From positions 975,501 through 1,039,500 of the forward strand of contig JAFEUB010001412.1 in assembly GCA_024529925.1 (NCBI GenBank): DNA of 64,000 bases, in the 5' to 3' direction. Positions within the stretch are counted from its first letter, which is position 1, and each line of letters begins with the position of its first letter. Source of the stretch: Ophthalmolycus amberensis (taxonomy: Eukaryota; Chordata; Actinopteri; Perciformes; Zoarcidae). A program made the position numbers and the translations under genes. Shown here piece after piece: positions 51,651-64,000 of the stretch. The notes under the pieces are model-generated. The model saw only the letters and a list, made by a program, of their open reading frames with translations, searched no databases and had not been told where the DNA came from.

Positions 51651-51704
51651 ATGCAGCCTGTAAACACGGCCATTGCTGGCTATATTTCAGGGAATCATTC
51701 ATTC

Positions 51705-51800
51705 CAGTGGTTACCGACCTTTTTGGCCGGTGACCCCTTAAAATGGAAATGTTTACTTCTCCTCATCACCGGTTGCATAAAGTCTGTGTACTGGTTGTGA
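51705..51800 (+). mobile_element. end of a hAT-like short element
   Basis: Begins CAGTGGTTACCGACCTTTTT and continues with ggtgaccccttaaaat, the typical terminal part of a common teleost non-autonomous hAT repeat (CAGTGGTTCCCAACC type). The opposite end was not found, so it is partial. Confidence 0.5.
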
Positions 51801-54800
51801 CCAGTTCAACCAATGTCTTTTCTTTTTCATTTGAATGCTTTCTAGAAGGCTGTAGAGAAAACAAATTGGTGTTGCAAGTTCTCTTTCTCCTGTAAAGTGC
51901 TTCGGTTTTGAAAAATGCGACGCAAATTAAGTTAGCATGCTTGCTCACCAATCAACTCAACAATTCTGCAATAATGTCTGACGTCTTTAAATCTGCCATG
52001 AACCATTTTTTTTGGAACAACCATCTGCCCACAGACACTTCCACCATCTTTGAAACCACATCTGTCATCTGTAAGATGCTTTGTATAACCTTTGCGCTGA
52101 ACTACAGCAACACTGGGCGGCCGTAGTAACGTATTCAAGCATGTATTTGTAGATCTCGCCGACATGTAGTGTACCATGTTTATATAACAGTCGAAAACAA
52201 TCCTCGCAGTTCTGTCTGTGCAATGAGACGGAAGACTGACAAAAGGTTACAGATCACAGGTGACGATAAGACCTGTTGCAATCCATGCGCGTTGCAGCTG
52301 AAGCGATCCAGTCGAGGTTGAACAAAGTTACAGACACTGAGGAGGGGGAGAGGGGGGGGGGAGAAAAAGTGGGCATAAATCAGCCTAACAGACAGAGTGC
52401 ACGCCACCGCTGCAACCTAAAACCAAACTGTACCGACTCCTCCATCTCCCTTCGTCTCTGAGCTGATTTAAAACCCATCTTTAGTGCGAGGCGCAACAGA
52501 AGGATAAAGGTCCTGGCTGGGTCTACGGAGAGGTGCCATTCTGAGTCCTTAACACCACAGCTGGGAGTGTTTAGCCCCTTTTAGATCAGCGAGCTGGGAG
52601 TCTACGTGGGCCTGTCTGCTGGTTCATTTCACTCCGGCACTCTGGAGCTGTTTACAGCCTGACGCCTCCAGCCGTTTCTGGGATGAGGTGGGTGGGGAAG
52701 TCGAGGGCTGGAGAGAAGGAGCGGGACGCTGGTCCTGAAGAGCTCCAGACTGACACGAGACTACTGATGGTGTGTACACAGTTTCAGGTCCAACGGCGTG
52801 CATGCGTGCGTTTCTATGTGTTTAGAAAGCTGAGCACGTGTTTCTTCCTTGTTTGGCTGATTAAAGCCTTCGGTTTGTCCATCAGGCTGGATGTCTGCAG
52901 CAGGGAGAGTTCTTGTCTCCTCCATTTGCATTGTTGGTCCTCTGCGCTCCAGTTGTTGTTCACAGTCAGTTAAGTGGGAAAGCCCTCCCGAAGCAACTAC
53001 AACCCATAAAGCAGCTACGGTATTTCCAGAGTTTATTCTGCTGCTCTGAATTGCTTTTACAAATACTGTTTAAGTGCTTGGACAGGATGGATGTGGATTT
53101 AGTTTGAGGGATATCTATGAGGTAAAAGAACAGGGTATCCGCCTGTCAGCACAAAAGTAACATAAGTTCACAGAATATCATGAACACGAGCACCAGTTTT
53201 CACTAAAGCAGGGATGTTAAGAGAGCACTTGGACCTTCATCTTACAACCATCATCTGACATTCACCTTAAGCAGTAAATACATATTTGGACAAAATTGAG
53301 ACCAGTATATGTGGTAGAAATGTGGGATTTTTTTGGGTGGGGGGGGGGACCATACGGTGACCAGTCGTCATGGTTTGTCCTGAATTGTACCTGTTTCAAG
53401 CTGGGTGTCCCGAGTCCCTTGGTTTTCAACATGCACTACCAATTAGTCACAGTTTTCACCACAATTGATATAATTATTTTAAAAGTTTTCAGCGTTTGCG
53501 TCGACATTTATCATGTTCACTCATTGTTACCTAATTTTAAAAAAGCAATGCACCACGCGTCTGAATTGAACACTGATTTGTCAGCTGTCCACGTCCTTCC
53601 GCGGGGAAAACACTGATGATCTGAAACGGGTGACTCAGGAGGAGAAGTCTTTATTATATCCTATTAATTCATTTATAGACCACAGAGAGATCTGTGCTGA
53701 TTTGCTTTAAAAAATAATATCTGGCAGAGAATTAGTCACAGTCGGCCATTTAGCCAGCAGCCTGCGCTTGGGCACACTGACAAATACTTTGGTACCTGAC
53801 ACTCTATAATTATTTTACAACAATGCAATTATTTTGTTTTGGGTTCAATAATGTGGCAGTTAAAATAAACTATGTGTTGGAGGATTCTGGAATCCTGCGC
53901 TGAAATAATTGTCCCCCATTCAGATGAAAATGCTGTTGGTGCGTGAATAAGCGCATAAGTGTGCACAAAAGTGTGGTAAACTTAAGGGTCCCGGTTTAGG
54001 GGTTCGAAAATATGACATTGACCTAAAGTAGGATCGAATCGTTGCAAAATTGTGTGGCATGCAATAGTGTGCTGGCGTTACCTTTTTCTTTATCAGCCAA
54101 GAAAAACACCACACAGAGGTAGAAACCAAATAACTGCGAGCTGATAAACGACTAGCTGATGAGTTAGCCTGAGCTAAAGCTAATTCACCCACAATGTCAG
54201 GCTTCCTGTAATAACAAAAAGATGCTCCAATATATTGATTCAAGTTTTTTGGATCACATTTCATAATCAAATGGAGAAAAAAGTAACATAAACTAAACCT
54301 GCTGAAAACTAGCAGCAGTGATATTCCCATGATTTGTTGTGGTTATGCTTCATCACAAGTCAAAATGTATTTCATTCAAGATTCATTTATTAAGCTTATT
54401 AGTTTAAAAACACATTTCTCTTGTGCACTTTAGATTGTCCAAACATAGATCTAAAGGTTTTTTGTTTTATGTCACAATAATTACGTACATATCTTTTGCT
54501 AAGACCATAACTTCAAACTGTTTTTCTCAACTTCACAGTGACTGCTCTCTGCCTTTTTTAGGCTGTATGAATAATGCATTAATACCATGTATATTACTAT
54601 CAAAGATAAATAATTCAGACTCTTATTAATACTGCTATTTTCAACAGAGAAACATCTTTGCTAGGAAAAGAAGCAGTGCGAAATAACAAACGTGTTTCCG
54701 ATTAGTGATCTTGGTGCCTACTGTATACCATTACATCCTCAGACTTGAGCTTTGCCCATAGAGGCTCCATAAACCTCTCGCGTTGTAAAAAAAAGAAATG

Positions 54801-56062
54801 CAGAAAGAAAGAAAGAAAGCTCCGAGCTCTGCGGTGTTTCGCCTCCCTCTAAAAGGCAAACTTCTCTGATAATGACCTCCTATTAGAGACACACTGTTCT
54901 CTGCCGTGAGCGCGTGCACACGCACGAAATGATCTGACCTCCAGCTTTAACCTGTCACTACCGCGGTGCCTGATTGCAGGAGCGAGGAGAAAAACAAGAG
55001 TACAGTAAATCACCTCTGGCTCAATAAAAGACACCTGCAGTGTAAGAGGAGATGCAGGAGAGAAAGGCAGAACACCAGGAGAGCCGTCTGATCACTACCA
55101 GACACTGAGAAACCTGCGGAGGTCCCACAAAACGTGATGATATCTGCTGTACTTACATGTGCCCCAAAGCTCTGCATATATGCATCCAGAGTGTGAAAAC
55201 GTGTTGTGAAGCTTTGCTTTAATCTTGCTTGCAAAGTTCCATTGACAGTGGTCCATTCACAGTGTACCCTTGAATTCTGACTTGTTGAATGTTTTTTATC
55301 CTTATCCGACGGAAGAAAACATATTTATTGCATTATGGTAAGTAGACGTTTTTAAAACATTACTATGTTGTTAAGGAGTCATATTCTCCTGCACTTTCTT
55401 CTTAATCCCATCCTACTGTTTCTCCTTTCCATCATGCTTCATACACATCGAATGTCTTTTTCTCTTGTTTAATGTGCTAAAACAATTTCACTGCAGCGGT
55501 TAAGGACAGCATGCCTTAACTATGCGAGGCCGCCACAAAGTCAAAGGAGAAAAAGCTAGAGGAGGAGCGATATGGAAAGAAGGAGATAATAATAATTTGA
55601 ATAAATCACATGATAAGAGGAGAATTAAAAAATAGAAAATGGGTTATTGTCCAGGGGAGAGAAAAATGAGAAAAAGATAATTGAACCATTGAATGGGAGA
55701 AGTCTTAGATAAAGTGAACAAAGGGAAGCGAGGGAATGACAAAATGAGAGCGCAGAAAGAGAGCGCAGACTGAAGCCCGGTCAGTCTGTAATCCCATAAT
55801 CCCTGGCAGGCAGGCAGGCCGGATGTAATTGCTCGTTAGTGCCAGTTTCCACTCTGAGGCCTGTCACTGCTTTAAAACCACAGAGCGCCGGCGAAATGAG
55901 AAACAGATAGCAGGTCCCATGCCTCGGTTCAGATGGGTGGGGAGGCCCCCCACCCGAAACACCCACATATGTGCACACATGTGCTGTTTCTGCTTCCTCT
56001 TTTCTCGTAATCCTTTCTCACAAAAACACACACCATCTTTGTCACTTTCTCACACTGATTTA

Positions 56063-56132
56063 GCATTACATTACATTACATTACAGTCATTTAGCAGACG
56101 CTTTTATCCAAAGCGACTTACAATAAGTCGTG
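56063..56132 (+). repeat. teleost SINE/L2-type 3' core
   Basis: Contains (ATTAC)n followed by agtcatttagcagacgcttt and tatccaaagcgacttacaat, one of the most widely dispersed fish repeat cores. Its class (SINE or LINE tail) is from memory and uncertain. Confidence 0.6.
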
Positions 56133-56479
56133 TCTTAGCACGCGCACACACACATACATGGGGAGCGGGCTAATCAGAGGTGTGGACACTACACAGCCTG
56201 GAGGATGATGGTGAAGAGAGGAATGAATCTGTATGACTTCACTCCTCTCTGTGTTTCTCCCACCAAGAGGTTTCATTATCTGACTGACAACATCTGAGCC
56301 TGTAGGTGTCTGAGATTCTTTCAGGCCAGTATGAGACAGAAAACATGCAGAGAGAGAAACTCTGAGAGGAATAATCTGTCAGGAGCAGGGTGACTGACAG
56401 ATTATTATTATTATTAGAATAACACGGGCCGGGTTGAGCTGGGTTTGACTCCATCTATTAATGACGGTCTGTCGGTTGA

Positions 56480-56800
56480 CCCATTTGGTCCAGACGGAAA
56501 TATCTCAGCGACGATTGGACGGATTGCCTTGAAATTTTGCACAGATGTTCAAAGTCCCCAGAGGATAAATCTTACTGACCTTTGTGATCCCCTGACTTTT
56601 GGTCTTTCTATCACCACCATCAGGTCAACATTTCAATTCGTCCCATATTTTAGTTTAAAATCACACACCTGGCAAATGAAACCTCAGCATTGTCGTTGTG
56701 AGGGTGTTAGCATGCTGAAGTTAGCATTTAGCTCAACCACCGCTGATCCTACAAACAGCTTCACAGAGACGCTAGCATGGCTGTAGACTCTCAGTCTTAT
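56480..56800 (+). repeat. dispersed teleost repeat, copy 3 of the three-copy family
   Basis: The longest copy, running from ttggtccagacggaaatatc through cccctgacttttggtctttc to gctagcatggctgtagactc. The last part (ttagcatttagctcaaccac) is also typical of fish repeats. Confidence 0.65.
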
Positions 56801-57074
56801 TGTTGAGACTAATCGTCAGATGGCTGAAAATTGCAAATTACTTTTAGAATTAATTAAACGTTTTATTAATTTATCCACCAATAATAAGTCAAATGTTCCA
56901 CTTACAGTTTCTAAAATGTGAGGATTGGCTGCTTTATAATATTGTAAATGACAAAAAAAAAAGTATCTTTGGACGATCTCAACTTAATGATTAATCAAAA
57001 TTGTAGTAGTACAAACATTATTTTATAAGTGATGAGCCATGAATCATTCGCATAGCCAGATTCAATTCATATCA

Positions 57075-57450
57075 ATATTTAAAGCTGCTGTCGTCAATAT
57101 TTCTTTAATAAACCATGGATCAAATGACCACAAATAATTCGGAAGAGGGAGAAAGATCATCTAACTCTACGGTTCCCCTCAGCTCTACGGAGCGTTTTAA
57201 TGTCTTTAAGCACATTGTTTTGGTTTAAAGGCTACTCTACTGTTCTGGTTCCCTCTCACCGCTCTCGTCAGCCTGTTTCTTTTCCGGCTGCAGCAGGCAG
57301 CCATTTTCAATGATCAGACATCGGAAGAAACTAGCTGGTGAACATAATGGAGCATTTAGCAGGTAAAGACCCAGATATTTCCCTCATGAGAGGATGAAGA
57401 CCAATATAGAGCAAAAGGAAAGTAAATATTGAATTTACATTTATCAGGTA
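57075..57450 (+). repeat. unclassified repeat, copy A
   Basis: Diverged from copy B at about 58869-59260 in the same orientation. Shared ordered blocks include aaagctgc, a tctacggttcccctcagctc-like segment, ctgttctggttccctctcac, a ctagctggtgaacataatgg-like segment and gaatttacattt. Confidence 0.6.
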
Positions 57451-58046
57451 GGCCGACACACAACTCCAAATGACTAACATGTTCACCATATCAACTTCAT
57501 GACATGATAAGATGTCGATGATGTTAGCCAAACAAAGAAATAAAATGAATGCAGATTTAAGATACATTCTCAATATTATGGTGATTATTTTGCTGATTAT
57601 CTTATTATGTGCAGGGATAACGAGCCACAGATTATGGAGAACAATAGATCTTTCAAGCTTTCCTTGTCGGGTTAAACAGTCCAACCTGGACCTCGTTAAA
57701 AGTACCAATTAGAGGCAAACTTATTGGTTGCCGAATGATAAACCTGAGTGATCAGTGATTTACTCGACTGACCCTGCAGCTTTCTCCCCACACTAAAGAG
57801 AGGAGCTCTGGAGAAACGTGTCTGATGGTTTTTAGTGGGATAAAGGAAGTGATTTTAGTGGTGAACATTGCGTTTGAAGAGTAGCAGTTCTGGTTTAACG
57901 CCCTCACGCGTGCAAGTTCAAGTTGCCAAAAAGTGCTTTGGAGTGTTCCTGCAGGTCATCAAAGCACCGGGATCAGCGGGTCACAACAAGCTCGGTAAAA
58001 TACGAGTTTCCACGGGGCAAAGTGTCATCTGTGTCCAGCACATTAA

Positions 58047-58068
58047 CCGACCGACCGACCGACCGACC

Positions 58069-58150
<82 letters not shown>
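58047..58150. repeat. GACC tetranucleotide and GA microsatellite
   Basis: Six GACC units run directly into about 39 GA units. The long Arg-Glu and Ser-Leu frames over it are artefacts of the repeat. Confidence 0.95.
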
Positions 58151-58157
<7 letters not shown>

Positions 58158-58868
58158 AGCTGCTGTCATCATCTCAGCCACTAGAGGAAACAAGTTCTCA
58201 CTGTGAAGCTGCTATATACCCCAGAGGGCTGAAATAGAGTTCACAGCAGAGGAAACTGACCGATATATAACAGGACTGGCCATGTATTTGCCAACTAAAT
58301 AGAGTTGTAAGAAATTATAGTATCTTGATTTAGCTGCTCAGATATCTTAGACAGTCACCTGATGTTTCCAGCTGGCTGGTTTCTGATATATGCACCTTAA
58401 ACTCTTCCTTTGTGTTTATACATTTCTGATCTTATACATGCCTTAGCCTACTAATCACTACTTCTTTGGTACATTTGCCAAATAATAGCCGTTACTGTTG
58501 TTGGTACTCTGTCACCTCCCGCCAGGAGCTCTGGCTTCCCTCTATGCATCCCATGACTGTTTCCATCAACCTGTCAATAACATTTGAATTAAACAAAAGT
58601 GAAACTGAACTACAGTCATTCTTCCAACAATGCATAACTCAAAGTGGCTTCGAGTCCCTGTAACCTAATCATTTAGGGGATACTATGTGATCAGCTTGTT
58701 TTGTTACTGATTTGTGATGAGAAAATAAATGGATAAGTAGTGTATTACAGCATGAACAGCTGTAGTTAAAGCATATTATACTTATTTGAATAGCTTACTT
58801 ATAACATGTTTTTTAATGGTTATGATAAGGTGCTCACCTAAGACGGTAAATTCGGCTAGCTCAGTAAT

Positions 58869-59260
58869 TTGTTTTAAAGCTGCGTTAATCAACATCTTTA
58901 TATTAACAATGGATTAAAGCACTAAGTGTAAAGTGTAAAGGGTCTCAAACCCGACTCTGTAGTTTCCCTCTCGGCTCCATGCTGAGCATTTAAGCGTCTT
59001 TTATATCACTGTGTTGGTTTCAGGCCCCAAAATGTTACTGTTTTGGTTCTCTCAACGCTCTCACCAGCCTCATTTAACAGCCTGCAGCTGTTCCTCTGTC
59101 CTACCTGCACAACACCAAACTGCAGACACAGTTAGTGACTAGCTGTTGAACATAGTGGAGCAATTAGCAGCTTAAGAGACAGATATGTGGAGGTGGAGAC
59201 AAAAAACAGAGCTATAAGGAGAATGGAAACTGGATTTACATTTTTCATTTTGACACAAAC
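58869..59260 (+). repeat. unclassified repeat, copy B
   Basis: The partner of copy A about 1.8 kb upstream. Ordered blocks include ttaaagctgcgttaatcaac, tgtagtttccctctcggctc, ctgttttggttctctcaacg, ctagctgttgaacatagtgg and ctggatttacattt. No terminal repeats or coding are seen. Confidence 0.6.
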
Positions 59261-60055
59261 ATGACTGAAAATGCTCTGCATCTGCTAGATGTAGGTAACC
59301 AATTGGTTCCTAACACGGTTGCGAAAATACGAAAATAAGACAAAGTTGTTATAAACTACAATTGTGCTTCAATGCACAAACAAAAAAACTGCATTCGTTT
59401 TCTGAACTGAAACTGAAAGCAAGGAGTTTGTCATGAACCCGCTGTAGATTTTCCACATCAGCTGTAACTTCACCAAAGACCTCTACAAGATTAAGCGTAC
59501 AGGGTCAGTGGAAAGTTGAGCTAATGTGCAGTTAGCACTAATTAGCCACATAGAAACACAGTGCAACAGAGTTATAAGTCTTGTGACCCAATCAGCTAAG
59601 TTAGACGGGCCACCACCATCAGTTTTCCCATGAGTGCCGAGATAAAGACAGCCTCCTGATGCGACACATCTGTGTCCTCACCGTCTCGCTCTTCCTCACT
59701 TTGTTTCCCCAGTGTCCCTGACCCTAACAACCCAAATTCCTGCCTGATTAAGTTGGTTTTACAAGGGAACCACACAGAGAGCGCTTGGGTGAGCCTCACC
59801 TTAAATGGGAACACAATTTAGCCGAGTTGGAGCGATGATCAGAGGGTAGGATTTCACTTTCCGGTGGTTGTGAAAGTGATGGCGCATAAAAAGGCCGCAG
59901 AGACGACAGAGGGAAAGAATGGAGAGGGATGAAGAGGGATGAAGAGGGATACACAACCACACATCAAACACAGAAAAACTGCCTTTCTGTCTCTTCCTGC
60001 CTATTTCTTTCAAACACACTTTGTAAAACTGAAATACCCACAACAAAGTGGCTTT

Positions 60056-60093
<38 letters not shown>

Positions 60094-63000
60094 TCCCTCA
60101 CCTTTCATAGAAAACCACATATACACAGATACCCACTGAAATCCCCTCTCCCACCCTCACGACCTTTTCCTGCTCCCATCTCATGTTGTTATTTCTCCAA
60201 ATTAGGCCCACACTGAGCTGGGAGTAGCACTCAGAAACGTGGCCATCTGTGACACACGCACACACTCACACACACACACACTGGTCATTATTAGTGTGTC
60301 TTGTGGGTGAACCAGCGCTCTCCAAAGTGTTTCCGTGTCGCCCGCTCGCGCCCCAGACAGACTGGGTTTAATGACCTGGCCTGATAGTTCAAAGCAGCCC
60401 TCAGACGCTATGATTAATGAATCTGACCTGCTAATTTCAGAAGAATACAACTTATTGTATTAAAAAACGCTCTCACAGACACAAACACAGCGCTGGGCTA
60501 GTTAACATTCTTCTGCGTTTTGAGAAAAAGTTGATTCAAGGAGGGAGATTTGACGATAAGGACAGGAGTTTGCTTTACGTTTCATCAGCGGCTCCACAAG
60601 TATTAACTGCTGCTTTGTTCCAAATAATCTCAGCTGTTTGAACTTGAAGAAGCCAAAATGCTTAACAACAACAAAACAATTCAAGATCAGAGACAGAAAT
60701 AATTCCCTCTGTGTACTTACACAAGATTGTCCACCGCTACAAAAAGCGAGGACCTAGAAAACATAAGTAGCATGGGAGACATTTGTCTGAAGGAATACAT
60801 CTAACAAATTGAAATTCCTTTTTGTCAGATCATGCCTCCTTCAATTTGCCCTGAAGGAATCACTGTGGTTCGCTGCGTACTCTAAGCACTTCCAGATTGG
60901 AGTTGCCCTGTGGCACTTCAGGTTGCATAATCAATCTCTCTCACTGCACTCTCTCCATTAGTGCTGGGACAAAACAACCAGAGTAACGTTACACACCGAG
61001 GCTGAGCCACAGCTGAGGATGAGGCTCCCCGCGCAGCGCACACGTCTGTCTTGTATTGACAGATCTCCACTAACCTGAAAGGATCGCGCGCTCCTTTATA
61101 ACTGGTGAATATTTAAGGAGCAAAGTGCTTGAATCTGTTGCTTGTAGGATTGAAAGCTGTCATTGTGTTTGATGATGCGCCTTAACATTTTGTGCCTGTA
61201 AGCAAACCGTTCATTTCACCATTTCCATTATTAAGGTCAGTCCTACTTTTTCTTTTGGAGACACTTCTGTTGTCTTTGTTCCATCTTTTTACAGAGCAAT
61301 TAGTTATAATACAAGATTCAGAACTGAAAATCGTGTCTGGTAACAATCTATGAAGTGCAATGAGAATGACTGATCCATCAGCTGGAAAAAACAAAAACGG
61401 TAAAAAAAAAAAAAGGCAACTTGCTAAACATTGAAAGTATACTGTAATGTTTGTTTGGTTGTTTTTCTGTAGATTAATTAGATGGCAACACATTCATTTG
61501 TGCTTTTATAATCTCATAATCCACACACAGGGGGAACAGATCCAGATTGCATATTTTGTGCTTGCTTCCTATTTAAATAGGGACGTTGAACAAAGAACAG
61601 TATCGATTACAACAAGTGAGGTGCCTTTGGCCTTGGCTAGGAAACAATATTACAAACACATAGCATTATTAGGCTGTGAAGCTTCAGAAAAGCATCAGTT
61701 ATGTTCAATGTGATTCTCATGCTGGTTGAATACTAAGGGTTTTGAGTGTCATTTGGCAGGGTAACCTATTTATTTATTTATCTTTCTTACGCATTTTTTG
61801 TGGCCATTCAAGAATTTGGTTCAATGAAAACAAGGTCAGCCAAAAGATGCAATATTATTTAGTTCTACATATTCTTCTTTATCGTTTTTGGAATATTTAA
61901 TGAGCTCTAAAAGTAACTGAATTTGTTGTTACTTTCTGCTTTTTTTCCAATTCATTCCCCTTGGTTATAGGGTGAGGTACATGTTGTGTTTTTCTTAGCA
62001 AATTTGATGGGAAAGATGCAATCTTCTGGGTTTTAATTTTAATATGGCTCAGAGTCTTTAAGGAAACACATGAAAGTAATATTTGAAAGCTTAGTGTGTA
62101 ATGAAGACCACTGGACGAGGAAGACAAACAGCCTGTTTTCAACCACAATGGCTCTAAACATCTTTATGAGGATGCTTCTGTATAAATAAGTGGTTATAAG
62201 AATAACTTATTTGGTCATTTCAATCACGAGTGGTCAACCAACTCTCTGTGCGTCTGACTAGCAACACAGAACACCATGAGAGCAAGAAAGAGTCAAACCC
62301 ATAACACCAGCAAACGGCACGCTGGCTCTCGTAAAAACCTCATGCCAGTTAAAACAAAACAGACCACACATCAGGAGGCTGCTGGTAAAGAGAACACGCC
62401 GGCCCGCTGTACCTGACCCTCGGCAGGGCCGCTGACCCCGTGACCTTTGACTGGAGGAAGTGAAAGCTGTGGCAGCGTGACGGGGGAGTGCGAGATGCCT
62501 GAAGCAGAGGCGATGCTCTCATGTTCAGCCTGAGAACAAACGGGCGATTTTGAACGACATGAGTAAAGAAAAACAAGGTTGTTTCACGACATGTTTTCGC
62601 ACATTTTACAGGCATTGAGTGGGGGACGCCTGCTGGGGATGTGTGACATGTCTCAAGTGATGCCAAAGCTCCCACCAACACACTCACAGAATCCCAAAGT
62701 ACAGCAGCTTTGAGAGGAAGAGACGAGAAAAAAAAAGATAAAAAGCAGGATTTAATTAACTCTGAACATCAGAGGCCTGCCGTCCTCCGACTGAGCCTTG
62801 TCTGCGTGCATGAGTGACATTGTATGTACATGACTCAGTGAGCCAGTGGGCCATTGAGTCAGAGAGAAAGCATGAAAGTTCAATGATGCATCATGCAGTT
62901 TCATTTACATATTTTGGAGGACAAATTGCACATTTTGGGACGGAAAGTGTACAGAAAACTGGAGCTGTGGGTGTGCCAATAAAACAGAGTTCAGAGTGGG

Positions 63001-63172
63001 TTCATGTTCACAAAGCTGAAGCAATCAAAAGTTTCATCTGAAACTGCAAAGAAATGTGTTCGACTTCCAGCACGTCAAAACACCTGAAGCTTAACTAAAA
63101 GACTTGATCTGCCACTGATCCCCTCAGAGGTACTGGAGAGGAAGGAGATGGATGCGGCTGAAAGATGTGTGT

Positions 63173-63174
<2 letters not shown>

Positions 63175-63204
<30 letters not shown>
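63175..63204. repeat. GT microsatellite
   Basis: About 15 GT units. Confidence 0.9.
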
Positions 63205-63206
<2 letters not shown>

Positions 63207-63298
63207 AGCACTTTGATATTTAGATTTCCAGCCCACCACAGAGGAGGGTCACACTGGAAGACTTCCCGACTGCCACCGTTTCCTCCTCATCCATAAAA

Positions 63299-63302
<4 letters not shown>

Positions 63303-63381
<79 letters not shown>
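63303..63381. repeat. CA microsatellite
   Basis: About 39 uninterrupted CA units, one of the longest simple repeats in the window. Confidence 0.95.
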
Positions 63382-63382
<1 letters not shown>

Positions 63383-63833
63383 CACAACATCACAGTCACT
63401 TTGATTCATATTTTTCCACAATCCAGAGTCACCTCCCGGCACCTTGTAAACACGTCAGACCATGAATCACAAAACTTCACTTCATAAAACACTGAGAACA
63501 AACACCTCCTCCATCCTCCTCCCAGACTGCATTTCACAAACGCTCCCGATAATCACTAAATTAAGTCCAGGTCACAATCACGCCCAGAGTCAGAGGAGCC
63601 TAAAACAGCTGGCAGGTGCGTGCAGGGAGGTTTGGAGCTCAGCAAAAAGCCGCTGATGTGAAAAGAAATCAAAGATCAAACAGCCATGTCAGTGTTGTCA
63701 CAGCAAACATAAAGACAAGAAGAGCGCAGGTCTGGTTTCACAGCAACGCATAAAGATATCCAACAATATTCTTCGAAACAGTATTGTCTTATATCCCGAT
63801 AGACAATTTAACAGAATCTGAATGTCGCCTTAC

Positions 63834-63948
63834 CAGCTGCCCTGTGCGCATTCTGCTCCAAGTGCGCGCAGGAGGGGACAGGAGAGCCGCTTCTTCCACG
63901 CTGGGCGCAGCTCATGTTGTTGGCTATCCATACGCTGCGATGTGCCAT
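63834..63948 (-). other. candidate 5' exon, possibly of artn
   Basis: A GC-rich minus-strand stretch with an ATG in good context (AACATGG, 63946-63948) opens MAHRSVWIANNMSCAQRGRS and ends at a consensus donor, CTG|GTAAGG. The frame leaves one base over. Joined to the putative artn exon starting after ctttctacag at 50850, it stays open through GGTRWRVRRKARQEITCV into MSAKAK and the artn signal peptide. It may equally be an untranslated exon or belong to another gene beyond the window. Confidence 0.35.
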
Positions 63949-64000
63949 GTTTTACACCTTATTGTCACGGCTCGTAAGTGTTCAGAGCAGGCTGTCTCCA

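Larger units (their letters stand above)
50792..63833. other. 13-kb repeat-rich interval (artn 5' region or intergenic)
   Basis: No recognisable gene. It contains copies of several dispersed fish repeats (51530-51650, 51705-51800, 56063-56132, 56480-56800, 57075-57450, 58869-59260), a possible decayed element at about 53340-53720, and microsatellites at about 58047-58150, 60061-60090, 63175-63204 and 63303-63381. An exon-like minus-strand stretch lies at 62413-62529. If the exon at 63834-63948 is joined to artn, much of this is artn intron. Confidence 0.45.

Noticed and set aside
53340..53720. 106-aa plus-strand frame near 53.3 kb
   Set aside because: The DNA vaguely resembles a dispersed fish repeat and the frame has no recognisable domain; not called as a gene, and too uncertain to name as an element.

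Overview
The window is nuclear DNA from a ray-finned (teleost) fish. The coding sequences are intron-split with vertebrate GT-AG sites. They encode vertebrate proteins close to their human counterparts. CA/GA microsatellites are abundant, and several dispersed repeats look like common fish families (short hAT-like elements, a LINE 3' tail ending in a CTTGC repeat). The species cannot be named from the sequence alone. Repeat family identities and human comparisons come from memory; no search was run.

Layout: dmbx1 (+, 5391-7579) is a midbrain/diencephalon homeobox gene with a probable non-coding first exon near 1.9 kb and long non-coding flanks. nsun4 (-, 15200-18001) and uqcrh (+, 18297-19886) are divergent over a 295-bp shared promoter; both products work in mitochondria (mitoribosome maturation; complex III hinge subunit). 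pif1 (-, 20923-29037), a nuclear/mitochondrial 5'-3' DNA helicase, converges on uqcrh. A 14-kb stretch without recognisable genes follows. Then come an EP4-type prostaglandin E2 receptor gene (+, 44083-45693) and artn (artemin, -, 48632 to at least 50791), a GDNF-family ligand. The last 13 kb holds only dispersed repeats, microsatellites and two candidate 5' exons on the minus strand, possibly belonging to artn.

For dmbx1, nsun4, uqcrh, pif1 and the receptor gene I followed every splice junction by hand. Each gives a continuous frame of family-typical length: 390, 401, 98, 633 and 485 aa. artn is firm for its last two exons; its first coding exon is tentative. The gene set matches human 1p33-1p34 (DMBX1, NSUN4, UQCRH, ARTN), with pif1 and an EP4-like gene in addition.

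The most notable observations are: (1) an isolated 126-bp copy of one glucose-6-phosphate dehydrogenase exon, both splice sites intact, lying antisense inside a pif1 intron; (2) an EP4 receptor intron of 153 bp that is a multiple of three and stop-free, so unspliced RNA would encode a receptor with 51 extra residues after TM6; (3) artn beside an EP4 gene, mirroring GDNF-PTGER4 at human 5p13; (4) a pif1 promoter with four CCAAT boxes and a CHR-like element, the layout of late cell-cycle genes. I did not find a clearly new biological system.
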